Shown here: piece after piece, positions 29,363 to 38,585 of the stretch
Layout of the letters: the number at the start of each line of letters is the position of its first letter
Position numbering within the stretch: position 1 is the stretch's first letter
Source: Paracoccus zeaxanthinifaciens ATCC 21588
GTDB lineage: Bacteria > Pseudomonadota > Alphaproteobacteria > Rhodobacterales > Rhodobacteraceae
DNA: 64,000 nt
NCBI RefSeq assembly: GCF_000420145.1
Contig: NZ_ATUJ01000004.1
Location: 228,892-292,891 of the forward strand
Direction of reading: 5' to 3'
Position numbers and translations under genes: made by a program
The notes under the pieces: generated by a model
The model's database searches: none
What the model was told of the DNA's origin: nothing
The model's input: only the letters and a program-made list of their open reading frames with translations

Positions 29363-30184
29363 ATGCCCGCGCCACGGGACAGATCGATGCGGCTTCTGGC
29401 GGAACGCGGCCTCGAATGGCTGCGGCGGCACATCATGGACCTGCCCGACCCCTGCCCCGCGGACCATCCCGCGCTGCCCGCGCTTGCCGCGACCGGGCGG
29501 CTGGCACCGATGCTGTCGGCGCTGCGCGGAAGGCCCTCCCCGCTGGAGTCGCTGGTCGGCAGGCGATTACCCCCCGATCTGCTGCGGGATGCCGCGCTGC
29601 GCGTCACCGAGGGCGCACGCGACGGGACGACGCTGCTGCTGATGCAGGCGGGCGCGCCGGATACGCAGCCGTGGCGGCTGGCCTGCGATCAACTGGCGTC
29701 GGACACGGGCCTGCCCCTGACCGACCGCCTGCCATTCGCCAAGCACGACCTTCTCCCCAAGGCTGAGCGCCTGCTGGATCGCGCCGATGCGGAAACAAGC
29801 CTGACGCTCATGCTGCACCTGTGGCGGTTCGGGACCGCCCGCCCGCAGTTGTCGGATCGGTGGGCCGTCACCCGCATCCACGACCGGCTGCAATGGCTGC
29901 TGCAGGACGCATCCGACAGGCGGGACACGACCGACCTCGCATCGACCCTCGTGTCACTGACGCTGATCGATCCCGGCTTCGATCCGGGCAGGCACGCCGC
30001 GGACCTGATCGCATCGCAACGGTCCGACGGGTCCTTCGGGGCAAGGCTGGGCGAAGGGGTGCTGAACCAGTCCCTGTGCGACGGCGCGACACCGACGCTG
30101 GCCGCGATCCATGCGCTGCACGCGATGGGCTGGCGGCGCGGGCAGCCAAGCGTCCCGACACCGCATCCCGGGCGCGCGTCCTGA
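29363..30184 (+). CDS. hypothetical protein with a terpenoid-cyclase-like repeat near the C-terminus
   Basis: 273 residues with no family I can name. It has no signal peptide or membrane helix. The C-terminal third, DLIASQRSDGSFGARL and following, resembles the QxxDGSFG repeat of alpha/alpha-toroid proteins (prenyltransferase or squalene-cyclase type repeats). The rest is Leu- and Arg-rich helix. Codon use matches the neighbours. It is divergent from prfC and stands alone. Confidence 0.6.
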   Translation: MPAPRDRSMRLLAERGLEWLRRHIMDLPDPCPADHPALPALAATGRLAPMLSALRGRPSPLESLVGRRLPPDLLRDAALRVTEGARDGTTLLLMQAGAPDTQPWRLACDQLASDTGLPLTDRLPFAKHDLLPKAERLLDRADAETSLTLMLHLWRFGTARPQLSDRWAVTRIHDRLQWLLQDASDRRDTTDLASTLVSLTLIDPGFDPGRHAADLIASQRSDGSFGARLGEGVLNQSLCDGATPTLAAIHALHAMGWRRGQPSVPTPHPGRAS

Positions 30185-30250
30185 TACCCGTCAAACGCAA
30201 TGCGGCGCGGACAATCGCCCGCGCCGCATGAACCGATGCCGGATGTGCGC

Positions 30251-30676
30251 TCAGCGCACGATCATCACCGAGACCGGCGAATGACGCGCCACCGCGTTCG
30301 CGTCGCGACTGACGCGGATGCTGCGCAGCTCGTCCGGCTGATCGGTCGCCATGACGATCAGGTCGGCGGCATATTTCTCCTGCGCGCGCAGGATGGTCTC
30401 GGCGATATGGCCGTGCCCGACATGGACCTTCACGCGCGACGGATCGTCGAAATGCGTGTCGGCAAAGCGGTCCAGCTCGACCTTCTGGGCCTGCAGGATC
30501 TTCTCCTCGTAGCCGCGCGGCAGGAAGGTCGCCACCATCGAGCTGCCGAAGTCGTGGACGATCCCCAGAAGGTGGATCACGCCCCGATCCGCTGCCAGCC
30601 GCTTGGCGACCGGCAGGGCCTTGGCCCAGCTTTCAGGATGCTGAAGGTCGATCGGCAGAAGGATGTTGTCATGCAT
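30251..30676 (-). CDS. universal stress protein (UspA-like)
   Basis: 141 residues with the Usp fold: MHDNILLPIDLQHPESW at strand 1, GHIAETILRAQEKYAADLIVMAT in the middle and VARHSPVSVMIVR at the end. The nucleotide-binding glycines (G-2x-G-9x-G) are missing (SIRVSRDANAV instead), so it likely does not bind ATP. The start overlaps the TRAP permease stop by eight bases. Coupling to TRAP transporters is common for Usp proteins and suggests regulation of uptake. Confidence 0.85.
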   Translation of the reverse strand: MHDNILLPIDLQHPESWAKALPVAKRLAADRGVIHLLGIVHDFGSSMVATFLPRGYEEKILQAQKVELDRFADTHFDDPSRVKVHVGHGHIAETILRAQEKYAADLIVMATDQPDELRSIRVSRDANAVARHSPVSVMIVR

Positions 30677-33476
30677 GGCTTGCCCCTTTCGCATCGGTCG
30701 TCGGCGCGGTGCGGCGACGCTGCGCCCAGACCACCAGCCCCAGCAGCAGGAATGCCGGGATATAGATCCAGTAACGCGACGGCGCGTCGGCCGGTGCGCG
30801 CACCGCCATGATCGTCTGATCCCAGTCCAGGCCGGCATCCTGCGCGGGGCTGCCGAAGGCCACGTTGTCGATCACGACCTTCTCGCCATCCTCGATCAGC
30901 TCGATCCCGGCGGCGGCCAGGCGATCCTCGCCGGTCTCGCCCTCGGGGACCTCCAGCAGCGCCGAGAACTCGGTCGGGGTGCCGATGTCGTTGAAGCCCG
31001 AGATGCGCAGCCGCAGCCCCTCGCCCGGGACGCTGTCCTCCAGCGCCTGGACGAATTCGGTCGCGGGGCGTTCCTCGAAGGGCGGGAAGGCATAACCCCA
31101 GAAGAAGCCCGGACGGAAGATGGTGAAGGCGATCAGCAGCAGCGCCACGCCCTCCCAGATGCGGTTGCGGACGATGAACCACCCCTGGGTCGAGGCCGCG
31201 AACAGCAGCATCGCGATGGTCGCCGTCACGAAGACGAAGATGCCCTGCACCCAGCCCACGTCGATCAGCAGAAGATCCGTGTTGAAGATGAACAGGAACG
31301 GCAGCGCCGCGGTCCGAAGGCTGTAGAAGAACGCCACGACCCCCGTGCGGATCGGATCGCCGCCCGACACGGCCGCAGCCGCGAAGGAGGCAAGCCCCAC
31401 CGGCGGCGTCACGTCCGCCATGATCCCGAAGTAGAAGACGAACAGGTGCACCGCGATCAGCGGCACGATCAGCCCGTTCTGCTGCCCGAGGGTCACGATG
31501 ACGGGTGCCAGCAGCGCCGAGACGACGATGTAGTTCGCCGTGGTCGGCAGGCCCATCCCCAGGATCAGCGACAGGACCGCCGTCAGGCCCAGGATGGCCA
31601 GCAGGTTGCCGCCAGACAGCACCTCGACCACGTCGGCCAGCGCGGCACCGACGCCGGTCTGGCTGACCGCACCCACGATGATGCCCGCGGTCGCCGTGGC
31701 GATGCCGATGCCGATCATGTTGCGCGCGCCCGAGATCAGGCCGTCGACCAGGTCGTTCACGCCCGAACGCAGGGCCGTGCCCGCGCCCTTGTTGCCCGAC
31801 CCGTCCTCGCCGCGCAGCATCACCATCAGGGGGCGCTGCGTGACCAGGATGAAGATCATGAAGGCCGTCGCCCAGAAGGCCGAGAGGCCCGGCGACAGGC
31901 GGTCCACCATCAGCGCCCAGACCAGCACGACGACCGGCAGGATGAAGTGCAGGCCCGACCGCACCGTCGGCCCCGGCAGCGGAAGCTGCGTCACGGGGGC
32001 GTTCGGATCGTCAAGATGCAGCGGTTCTTCCTTCGAGGCGACCCACAGCAGCGCGACATAGGCGGCGGTCAGCAGCGCGAAGACCACGTAGGGCGCGGCG
32101 GCACCGAAGGCGGGACGGATCCAGCCCATCGTGTAATAGACGATCAGCGACAGCGCGCAGACGCCCGCGACGAGGAAGGCGGTGCCCAGCAGGCGGCGCA
32201 GGATCGGCGGCGGCGTATAGGCGCGCGGCAGGCCCTGCATCCCGGCCTTCATCGCCTCGAGATGGACGATGTAGACCAGCGCGATATAGCTGATCGTGGC
32301 GGGCAGGAAGGCGTGCTTGACCACGTCGAAATAGGGGATGCCCACATATTCGACCATCAGGAAGGCCGCTGCCCCCATGACGGGCGGCATGATCTGGCCG
32401 TTGACCGAGGATGCGACCTCGACCGCGCCGGCCTTTTCGGAATTGAACCCGACCTTCTTCATCAGCGGGATGGTGAAGGTGCCGGTGGTGACCACGTTGG
32501 CGATGGACGACCCCGAGATCAGGCCCGTCATCGCGCTGCTGACCACGGCCGCCTTGGCCGGTCCGCCGCGCATGTGGCCCATCATCGAGAATGCGACCTG
32601 GATGAAGTAGTTGCCCGCGCCCGCCTTGTCCAACAGTGCGCCGAACAGCACGAACAGGAACACGAAGCTGGTCGAGACGCCCAGCGCGATGCCGAAGACG
32701 CCCTCGGTCGTGATCCACTGGTGGTTGGCGACCTCGGTCAGCGAATTGCCCCGATGCGCGATGATCGAGGGCATGTAGGGCCCGAGGAACGTATAGACGA
32801 GGAACACCGTCGCCACGATCATCAGCGCGGGCCCGAGGCTGCGGCGCGTGGCCTCCAGCAGCAGCAGGATGCCGACGACTGCGATCATCAGGTCGCGCGT
32901 GATCGGCGCGCCGACGCGGCGGCCCAGCTCGTCGCTGAAGACGAAGACATACATGGTCGCGACCACGCCCAGGATCGCCAGCGCCCATTCCCAGGGCGGG
33001 ACCCATGCCTTGGGCGACCCCATCAGGATGGCGCCGATCAGCCCGATGGCGACCAGCGCGATGAACCAGATCGGCATGCTTGCCGGCGATCCATAGATGA
33101 ACAACCCGCTGAGGATCAGCGGAACGACGATGCCAAGACCCAGCTGGAACGGTGATTTTTCAGCGGGATAGGCCATGAAAGCCAGAAACAGCGCAAAGGC
33201 CAGGTGGACCGAACGCGCATCCGTCGCGCTGACGATGCCGAAATTCAGCATGAAGGGCAGCGGCGAGGCGATCCACAGCTGGAACAGCGACCAGCACAGG
33301 GCCACCGTCAGGATCAGCCGCCCGACGAAACCGGGGGGCGTCCGCGCGCCCGTGTCGGATGACGCGACAAGCTCGTCCAGCTCGGCCTGGCTCAGTTCTC
33401 CTCGGCCCGAGGCGCCCATCTCGACCGCGCTGGCCTGTTGCTGGCGGCGCTCCGCCTCTCTGTCCGTCTCGCTCAT
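30669..33476 (-). CDS. TRAP transporter fused 4TM/12TM permease with C-terminal DUF3394
   Basis: 935 residues. An acidic cytoplasmic N-terminus is followed by the small (4TM) and large (12TM) TRAP subunits in one chain, with DctM-type repeats such as GQIMPPVMGAAAFLMVEY and GMGLPTTANYIVVSALLAP. After the membrane part comes a soluble DUF3394-like domain with a PDZ-like stretch GSPAQDAGLDWDQTIMAV and a last helix. ATG 33476 has AAGGGG upstream. It works with the TAXI binding protein upstream to import an organic anion with sodium or proton. Substrate unknown. Confidence 0.92.
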   Translation of the reverse strand: MSETDREAERRQQQASAVEMGASGRGELSQAELDELVASSDTGARTPPGFVGRLILTVALCWSLFQLWIASPLPFMLNFGIVSATDARSVHLAFALFLAFMAYPAEKSPFQLGLGIVVPLILSGLFIYGSPASMPIWFIALVAIGLIGAILMGSPKAWVPPWEWALAILGVVATMYVFVFSDELGRRVGAPITRDLMIAVVGILLLLEATRRSLGPALMIVATVFLVYTFLGPYMPSIIAHRGNSLTEVANHQWITTEGVFGIALGVSTSFVFLFVLFGALLDKAGAGNYFIQVAFSMMGHMRGGPAKAAVVSSAMTGLISGSSIANVVTTGTFTIPLMKKVGFNSEKAGAVEVASSVNGQIMPPVMGAAAFLMVEYVGIPYFDVVKHAFLPATISYIALVYIVHLEAMKAGMQGLPRAYTPPPILRRLLGTAFLVAGVCALSLIVYYTMGWIRPAFGAAAPYVVFALLTAAYVALLWVASKEEPLHLDDPNAPVTQLPLPGPTVRSGLHFILPVVVLVWALMVDRLSPGLSAFWATAFMIFILVTQRPLMVMLRGEDGSGNKGAGTALRSGVNDLVDGLISGARNMIGIGIATATAGIIVGAVSQTGVGAALADVVEVLSGGNLLAILGLTAVLSLILGMGLPTTANYIVVSALLAPVIVTLGQQNGLIVPLIAVHLFVFYFGIMADVTPPVGLASFAAAAVSGGDPIRTGVVAFFYSLRTAALPFLFIFNTDLLLIDVGWVQGIFVFVTATIAMLLFAASTQGWFIVRNRIWEGVALLLIAFTIFRPGFFWGYAFPPFEERPATEFVQALEDSVPGEGLRLRISGFNDIGTPTEFSALLEVPEGETGEDRLAAAGIELIEDGEKVVIDNVAFGSPAQDAGLDWDQTIMAVRAPADAPSRYWIYIPAFLLLGLVVWAQRRRTAPTTDAKGASHA

Positions 33477-33522
33477 CACGGCACCCCTTGGATCTGGATT
33501 TGTCTTTATTGCTTCATGATGA

Positions 33523-33548
33523 AAGGGCGGCCCGATGGGGCCGCCCTT
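33523..33548 (-). promoter_or_regulatory. intercistronic hairpin between TAXI binding protein and TRAP permease
   Basis: Perfect 11-base inverted repeat aagggcggccc / gggccgccctt with a four-base loop. It lies 15 bases after the binding-protein stop on the minus strand, with a short TTTC afterwards. Likely a partial terminator or message-stabilising element. Confidence 0.6.
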
Positions 33549-33563
33549 CTGGTCAGGACCGGA

Positions 33564-34529
33564 TCACTCGACCCAGCCCTGCTCGCGATAGTAACGCTCG
33601 GCGCCCGGATGCAGGGGCGCGCTGTTGCCGTCGGCGACCATTTCCTCGGGGGTGAGGTTGGCGAATGCCGGGTGCAGGCCCTTGAAGCGGTCGAAGTTGT
33701 CGAAGACGGCCTTCACGACCTGGTAGACGGTCTCTTCGGGGATGTCCTCGGAGGTGACGAAGGTCGCCTTGACGCCGAAGGTTTCGGTGTCCTCGTCATT
33801 GCCCGCATACATGCCGCCCGGAATGGTGGCCTTGGCATAGTAGGGGTTCTCGGCGATCAGGCTGTCGATCGCGTCGCCCGCGACGGTGACCAGGCGCGCG
33901 TCCACGGTCGAGGTCGCCTCCTGGATCGAGCCGTTCGGGTGGCCGACGGTATAGCTGATGGCATCGACCTGGTTGTCGCCCAGTGCGGCCGACTGTTCCG
34001 CCGGGCGCAGTTCCGAGGACAGCGAGAAGTCGTCCATCGACATGCCCATCGTGTCCAGCACGATCTCGAAGGTGCCGCGGGTGCCCGAACCGGGGTTGCC
34101 CACGTTCACGCGCTTGCCGGCAAGATCCTCGAACTTCTCGATGCCGCTGTCCGCACGCGCGACGACGGTGAAGGGTTCCGCATGGACCGAGAAGACGGCG
34201 CGCAGCTTGTCGAAGGCGTCGCCCTCGAAGTCCGAGCTGCCGTTATAGGCGTGGAACTGCCAGTCGGACTGCGCGACGCCCATCGTCATGCCGCCGGACT
34301 TGATCTGGTTGATGTTGTCGATCGACCCGCCTGTCGCCGGTGCCGTGCAGCGCAGGCCCGTCTCGGCGGTGTCGCGGTTCACGAGACGGCAGATCGACTG
34401 GCCGACCACGTAGTAGACGCCCGTCTGGCCGCCGGTGCCAATGGTGATGAACTGCTCTTCCTGGGCCAGCGCGGGGCCCGCGACCAGCGCGAAGGCCGTG
34501 CCGAACAGGATCGGTTTCAGTTTGCTCAT
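33564..34529 (-). CDS. TAXI-family TRAP transporter solute-binding protein
   Basis: 321 residues with signal peptide KLKPILFGTAFALVAGPALAQ. TAXI signature: TIGTGGQTGVYYVVGQSIC and NPGSGTRGTFEIVL. It carries ligand from the periplasm to the fused TRAP permease downstream. GGGAGAAG lies upstream of ATG 34529. TAXI proteins bind glutamate or other carboxylates, but the ligand here cannot be predicted. Confidence 0.92.
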   Translation of the reverse strand: MSKLKPILFGTAFALVAGPALAQEEQFITIGTGGQTGVYYVVGQSICRLVNRDTAETGLRCTAPATGGSIDNINQIKSGGMTMGVAQSDWQFHAYNGSSDFEGDAFDKLRAVFSVHAEPFTVVARADSGIEKFEDLAGKRVNVGNPGSGTRGTFEIVLDTMGMSMDDFSLSSELRPAEQSAALGDNQVDAISYTVGHPNGSIQEATSTVDARLVTVAGDAIDSLIAENPYYAKATIPGGMYAGNDEDTETFGVKATFVTSEDIPEETVYQVVKAVFDNFDRFKGLHPAFANLTPEEMVADGNSAPLHPGAERYYREQGWVE

Positions 34530-34647
34530 GCTGCTTCTCCCTTTGTCGCTATGCGGAAGGGGCGGATATGCCGCGGCCACCTTCGACGCAAGACCCCTTC
34601 ATGCTTAGACAATCCGGCGGTTTTGACAATCCCCGGCGGGCTTCGGG

Positions 34648-35238
34648 TCAGTCGTGCAGCACCGCTGCCACCCGTTCGCGCAGCACCGGCAGCAGATCGC
34701 GGGCAAACCACGGGTTGCGGCGCAGCCACGCGGTATTGCGCCAGCTTGGATGAGGCAGCGGCACCGTATCGGGGCCGAATTCGCGCCAATCCGCCACGGT
34801 CTGCGTGACGTTCCCCCGCCCCAGATGCCAGCGCATCGCATGCCCGCCGACCAGCAGCGTCAGGCGCGGGCGCAGGTGGTCCACGACCTGTCCGCGCCAT
34901 GTCGCCGCGCAGATCGGCGGGGGCGGCAGATCGGACCCCTTGGCGTCATAGCCCGGAAAGCAGAAGGCCATCGGCACGATCGCGATGCGCGCGCGGTCGT
35001 AGAACAGGTCCTGATCCACGCCCATCCATTCGCGCAGGCGATCCCCCGACCGGTCGGTGAAGGGACGCCCGCTTTCATGCACGCGCGCGCCGGGTGCCTG
35101 CCCCACGATCAGGATGCGTGCGCCCTGTCCGAACCAGACGACGGGCCGCGGCGCATGGCGTGTCGCGGTCGCTGCAAAGCGCTCGGCGCAGATGCGGCAG
35201 GCCCCGATCCGCGCCCTCAGATCGTCGATATCCTTCAT
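34648..35238 (-). CDS. uracil-DNA glycosylase superfamily protein with likely Fe-S cysteines
   Basis: 196 residues. UDG-fold motifs are VGQAPGARVHESGRPFTDRSG (motif 1 with the downstream loop, listed in parts: VGQAPGARV and GRPFTDRSG) and the C-terminal PLPHPSWRN. Cysteines in CRIC near the start plus one in AFCFPG and one in PPPIC are arranged like the [4Fe-4S] ligands of family 4 enzymes. It may remove uracil or a related lesion from DNA. ATG 35238 starts MKDIDDLRARIGACRIC; the longer reading adds non-family residues. Confidence 0.75.
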   Translation of the reverse strand: MKDIDDLRARIGACRICAERFAATATRHAPRPVVWFGQGARILIVGQAPGARVHESGRPFTDRSGDRLREWMGVDQDLFYDRARIAIVPMAFCFPGYDAKGSDLPPPPICAATWRGQVVDHLRPRLTLLVGGHAMRWHLGRGNVTQTVADWREFGPDTVPLPHPSWRNTAWLRRNPWFARDLLPVLRERVAAVLHD

Positions 35239-35402
35239 TTGAGGCAATATCGTGGCGTTCGGCGCTGGCCACAACCGGGGGTTTCGGGATCAACTGGTCC
35301 AAGGGTGGACAGCGGGAACGGGGGAAACTAATGTCGCGGCCAAGGGATGGGGCGTCCTGCATGGCTGGCCCCTTGCACAAATTCTGCCGGTGAATCAGGG
35401 CC

Positions 35403-36056
35403 ATGCTCGAATTCGACAACGTCTCCAAGGCATTCTGGACAGGCAAGCAGCACAAGGTCATCCTGGACCGTGCGTCCTTCCGCGTGGAACTGGGCAACTC
35501 GCTCGGGATCCTGGCGCCGAACGGGACGGGCAAGACGACGCTGATCAACATGATGTGCGGCCTGGAACAACCCGACGAGGGGCGCATCCGCCGCGACTGC
35601 CGCATTTCCTTCCCGCTGGGGTTCATGGGCGGCCTTGTCAGCCGGCACAGCGCGAACGAGAACGCGCGGTACATCGCGCGCATCTACGGGCTGGATCCGG
35701 ATTACGTCTCGGCCTTCACGCGCTGGTTGTGCGACATCGCGGAATATTTCGACATGCCGGTCGGCACCTACTCGGCGGGGATGCGGCAGCGGTTCAACTT
35801 CGCCCTGCTTCTGGCGCTGGATTTCGACATCTACCTGATCGACGAGGGGATGCCGCAGACGACGGATGTGGAATTCAACCGCAAGGCGGGTACAGTGCTG
35901 TTCGAGCGTCTGCAGACCTCGACCACGGTGATCGTGTCGCACCAGCCCAAGACGATCGAGAAGTTCTGCAATCGTGCCGCCGTCCTGCGCGACGGCAAGC
36001 TGTACATGTTCGAGACTTTGGACGAGGCCAAGCAATATTATGATTACACCGCCTAA
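35403..36056 (+). CDS. kpsT: capsular polysaccharide export ATP-binding protein KpsT
   Basis: 217-residue ABC ATPase of the polysaccharide-export (ABC-2) type. Walker A APNGTGKTT, an LSGG variant YSAGMRQR, and Walker B IYLIDEGMPQTTD, which are the KpsT/CtrD forms. It powers export of capsule across the inner membrane. It begins an operon with kpsE and kdsA; the last 17 bases overlap kpsE. The usual permease partner KpsM is not in the window. Confidence 0.88.
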   Translation: MLEFDNVSKAFWTGKQHKVILDRASFRVELGNSLGILAPNGTGKTTLINMMCGLEQPDEGRIRRDCRISFPLGFMGGLVSRHSANENARYIARIYGLDPDYVSAFTRWLCDIAEYFDMPVGTYSAGMRQRFNFALLLALDFDIYLIDEGMPQTTDVEFNRKAGTVLFERLQTSTTVIVSHQPKTIEKFCNRAAVLRDGKLYMFETLDEAKQYYDYTA

Positions 36057-37746
36057 GGCGCGCCGCTTCCATGGTTCGGTCTCGGAATCCGTCAAGCCGG
36101 GCGCGGGGGAAACCCGCGCCACGCCCGAAGCCGCGACCGACGCCGCCAAGGAAGCCCTGCCCAACGCCGCGCAGATCCGGGCCGAGAAGATGAAGCGCTT
36201 CACCGCCACCGAAGAGATCGCGGACGGGTTCGAGGGGATGCTGCCCCCCGGCGGGGCCAAGCCCGCCAACGACGCCCCCTCGGGCGAACTGGACGCCAAG
36301 CTGGCCGCCATCCGCGAAGAGAAGCTGACCCCGCGCCAGCTGCGCATCGCCCGCCGCATCGCGCAGCTGCACAAGATCGAGGTGTCGAGCGACGAAGAGG
36401 CCGTCCTGCGCCTGCGCGAACGCGGGATCGACCCGTCCCACCGCGGTGCCGTGGGCCAGATCCTGAATTCGGAAGGGCAGCGCGCGCAGGCCGAACCCGC
36501 GCCGAACGCCCCCGCGATCCGCCCGCAGCTGCCCAGCACCGTGCCGGGCGGCGACGCGCCCAACCTCCCCTCTCGCGAGCAGCTGACCGAGGACAAGCGC
36601 GCGGCCGAGATCTTCCGCATCCAGCAGGACATCGCGCGCAGGCGCAGGCGCAGGCTGGCGATGCTGGCGCTGCGGCTGCTGATCTTCGTCTTCATCCCGA
36701 CCGCGCTGGTCAGCTGGTACTATACCACCGTCGCAAGCCCGCTCTATGCCACGGAATCGCAGTTCCAGATCCAGAGCGCGGATGGCGGCGGATCGGGCGG
36801 CGGGATCGGCGCCGCGCTGGCCGGGGCGGCCATGTCCACGAATACCGACGCCGTGGCGGTGCAAAGCTATCTGACCTCGCGGAACGCGATGCTGCGGCTG
36901 GACGCCGATCACGGCTTCAAGCGCGCCTTCCAGGAGGCGTCCATCGACCCGGTCCAGCGCCTGGCCGAGGACGCGACCAACGAAGAGGCCTATGGCGTCT
37001 ACAAGGATTCGGTCAAGATCGGCTATGACCCGACCGAAGGCGTCCTGAACATGGAGGTGATCGCCCCGTCGGCCGACCTTTCCGAGGAATTCAGCCGCGC
37101 GCTCATCTCCTATGCCGAAGAGCAGGTGGACACGCTGACATCGCGGCTGCGTTCGGACCAGATGGACGGTGCCGCGGAATCCTACGAGGATGCCGAGGCG
37201 AAGATGCTGGCCGCCCAGATCCGCGTCCAGGAATTGCAGGAACAGCTGGGCGTCCTGGACCCCACCGCCGAAAGCAGCGTCGTGATGGGACAGGTGTCCT
37301 CGCTGGAAGGTCAGCTGACCGAGAAGCAGCTGGAGCTGGGGCAGCTTCTGGCCAATCCCAGCCCGGTCCAGAGCCGCGTCGACGCGGTGCGCGGCGATAT
37401 CGTCCGCCTGCGAGAGATGATCGAGACCACGCGCACCCAGCTGACCGAAGGAAGCGACGACCGCAGTTCCCTTGCCGCGATCACCGGGCGCCTGCGCGTG
37501 GCCGAGGCCGAGCTTGCGACACGGCAGGAACTGCTTGCAGCCGCCGCCGCACAGATGGAAACTGCACGGATCGAGGCGAACAAGCAGGTCCGCTATCTCT
37601 CCATCTCGGTCGCGCCGATCCCCCCGGACGAGGCGACCTATCCAAAGGCCTTCCAGAACACCATCGTGGCGTTCCTGATTTTTTCAGGCATCTATCTGAT
37701 GACGTCTCTGACGGCCTCCATCCTACGAGAACAGGTTTCTACATGA
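36040..37746 (+). CDS. kpsE: capsule polysaccharide export inner-membrane protein KpsE-like
   Basis: 568 residues. A long Ala/Pro-rich and charged N-terminal extension (about 200 residues) precedes a helix at LRLLIFVFIPTALVSWYYT, then the periplasmic PCP-type domain with coiled coils (about residues 330-510), and a final helix FLIFSGIYLMTSLTASIL. Typical KpsE has about 380 residues, so the extension is unusual. It connects KpsT/KpsM to the outer-membrane exporter. ATG 36040 is chosen as the first start without a clash beyond a short overlap. Its stop overlaps kdsA (ATGA). Confidence 0.82.
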   Translation: MITPPKARRFHGSVSESVKPGAGETRATPEAATDAAKEALPNAAQIRAEKMKRFTATEEIADGFEGMLPPGGAKPANDAPSGELDAKLAAIREEKLTPRQLRIARRIAQLHKIEVSSDEEAVLRLRERGIDPSHRGAVGQILNSEGQRAQAEPAPNAPAIRPQLPSTVPGGDAPNLPSREQLTEDKRAAEIFRIQQDIARRRRRRLAMLALRLLIFVFIPTALVSWYYTTVASPLYATESQFQIQSADGGGSGGGIGAALAGAAMSTNTDAVAVQSYLTSRNAMLRLDADHGFKRAFQEASIDPVQRLAEDATNEEAYGVYKDSVKIGYDPTEGVLNMEVIAPSADLSEEFSRALISYAEEQVDTLTSRLRSDQMDGAAESYEDAEAKMLAAQIRVQELQEQLGVLDPTAESSVVMGQVSSLEGQLTEKQLELGQLLANPSPVQSRVDAVRGDIVRLREMIETTRTQLTEGSDDRSSLAAITGRLRVAEAELATRQELLAAAAAQMETARIEANKQVRYLSISVAPIPPDEATYPKAFQNTIVAFLIFSGIYLMTSLTASILREQVST

Positions 37747-38585
37747 CGAAACAGAAACATATCCGGATCGGGCGCATCACCTGCGGCAACGATCTGCCGC
37801 TGACGGTGATCGCCGGCCCCTGCCAGCTGGAAAGCCGCGACCACGCGATGATGATCGCGGAAACGATGGCCAAAGCCTGCGAAGATGCGGGCGCGTCCTA
37901 TGTCTTCAAGGCCAGCTATGACAAGGCCAACCGGACATCGCTGTCGGGTCGGCGCGGCCTGGGCATCGACGAGGGGCTGCGCATCCTGTCCGATGTGCGC
38001 GACGCCTTCGGATGCCCCGTGCTGACCGACATCCACGATGCCGACCAGGCGCGCAAGGCGGCGGGCGTGGTGGACATCATCCAGATCCCGGCCTTCCTGT
38101 GCCGCCAGACCGACCTGCTGCTTGCCGCGGGCGAGACCGGCGCCGTCGTCAACATCAAGAAGGGCCAGTTCCTGGCACCCTGGGACATGCCCAACGTGGC
38201 CGCCAAGGTCGCCTCGACAGGGAACGAGAACATCCTGCTGACCGAACGCGGGGCCAGCTTCGGCTATAACGCGCTGGTCGCCGACATGCGGTCGCTGCCG
38301 ATCATGGCGCGCACGGGCTATCCCGTCATCATGGACGCCACGCATTCGGTCCAGCAGCCCGGCGGGCTTGGCGGCGCATCGGGCGGCCAGCGCGAATTCG
38401 CCCCGGTCATGGCCCGCGCGGCGGTCGCGCTTGGCGTCGGCGGCGTCTTCATCGAAACGCACGAGGATCCTGACAACGCGCCCTCGGACGGGCCGAACAT
38501 GATCCACTTGGAACGGATGCCCGCGCTGATCCGCTCGTTGATGGAATTCGACCGTCTGGCCAAGGCCGATCCGCTGAACGCATGA
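37743..38585 (+). CDS. kdsA: 3-deoxy-8-phosphooctulonate synthase
   Basis: 280 residues, the family length. AGPCQLESRDHA binds phosphoenolpyruvate, FKASYDKANRTS and IKKGQFLAPWDM are conserved, and the late FIETHEDPDNAPSDG is a hallmark. It condenses arabinose 5-phosphate with phosphoenolpyruvate to make Kdo 8-phosphate. Its position directly after kpsE (ATGA overlap) suggests that it supplies Kdo for a capsule linker as well as for lipopolysaccharide. Confidence 0.95.
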   Translation: MTKQKHIRIGRITCGNDLPLTVIAGPCQLESRDHAMMIAETMAKACEDAGASYVFKASYDKANRTSLSGRRGLGIDEGLRILSDVRDAFGCPVLTDIHDADQARKAAGVVDIIQIPAFLCRQTDLLLAAGETGAVVNIKKGQFLAPWDMPNVAAKVASTGNENILLTERGASFGYNALVADMRSLPIMARTGYPVIMDATHSVQQPGGLGGASGGQREFAPVMARAAVALGVGGVFIETHEDPDNAPSDGPNMIHLERMPALIRSLMEFDRLAKADPLNA

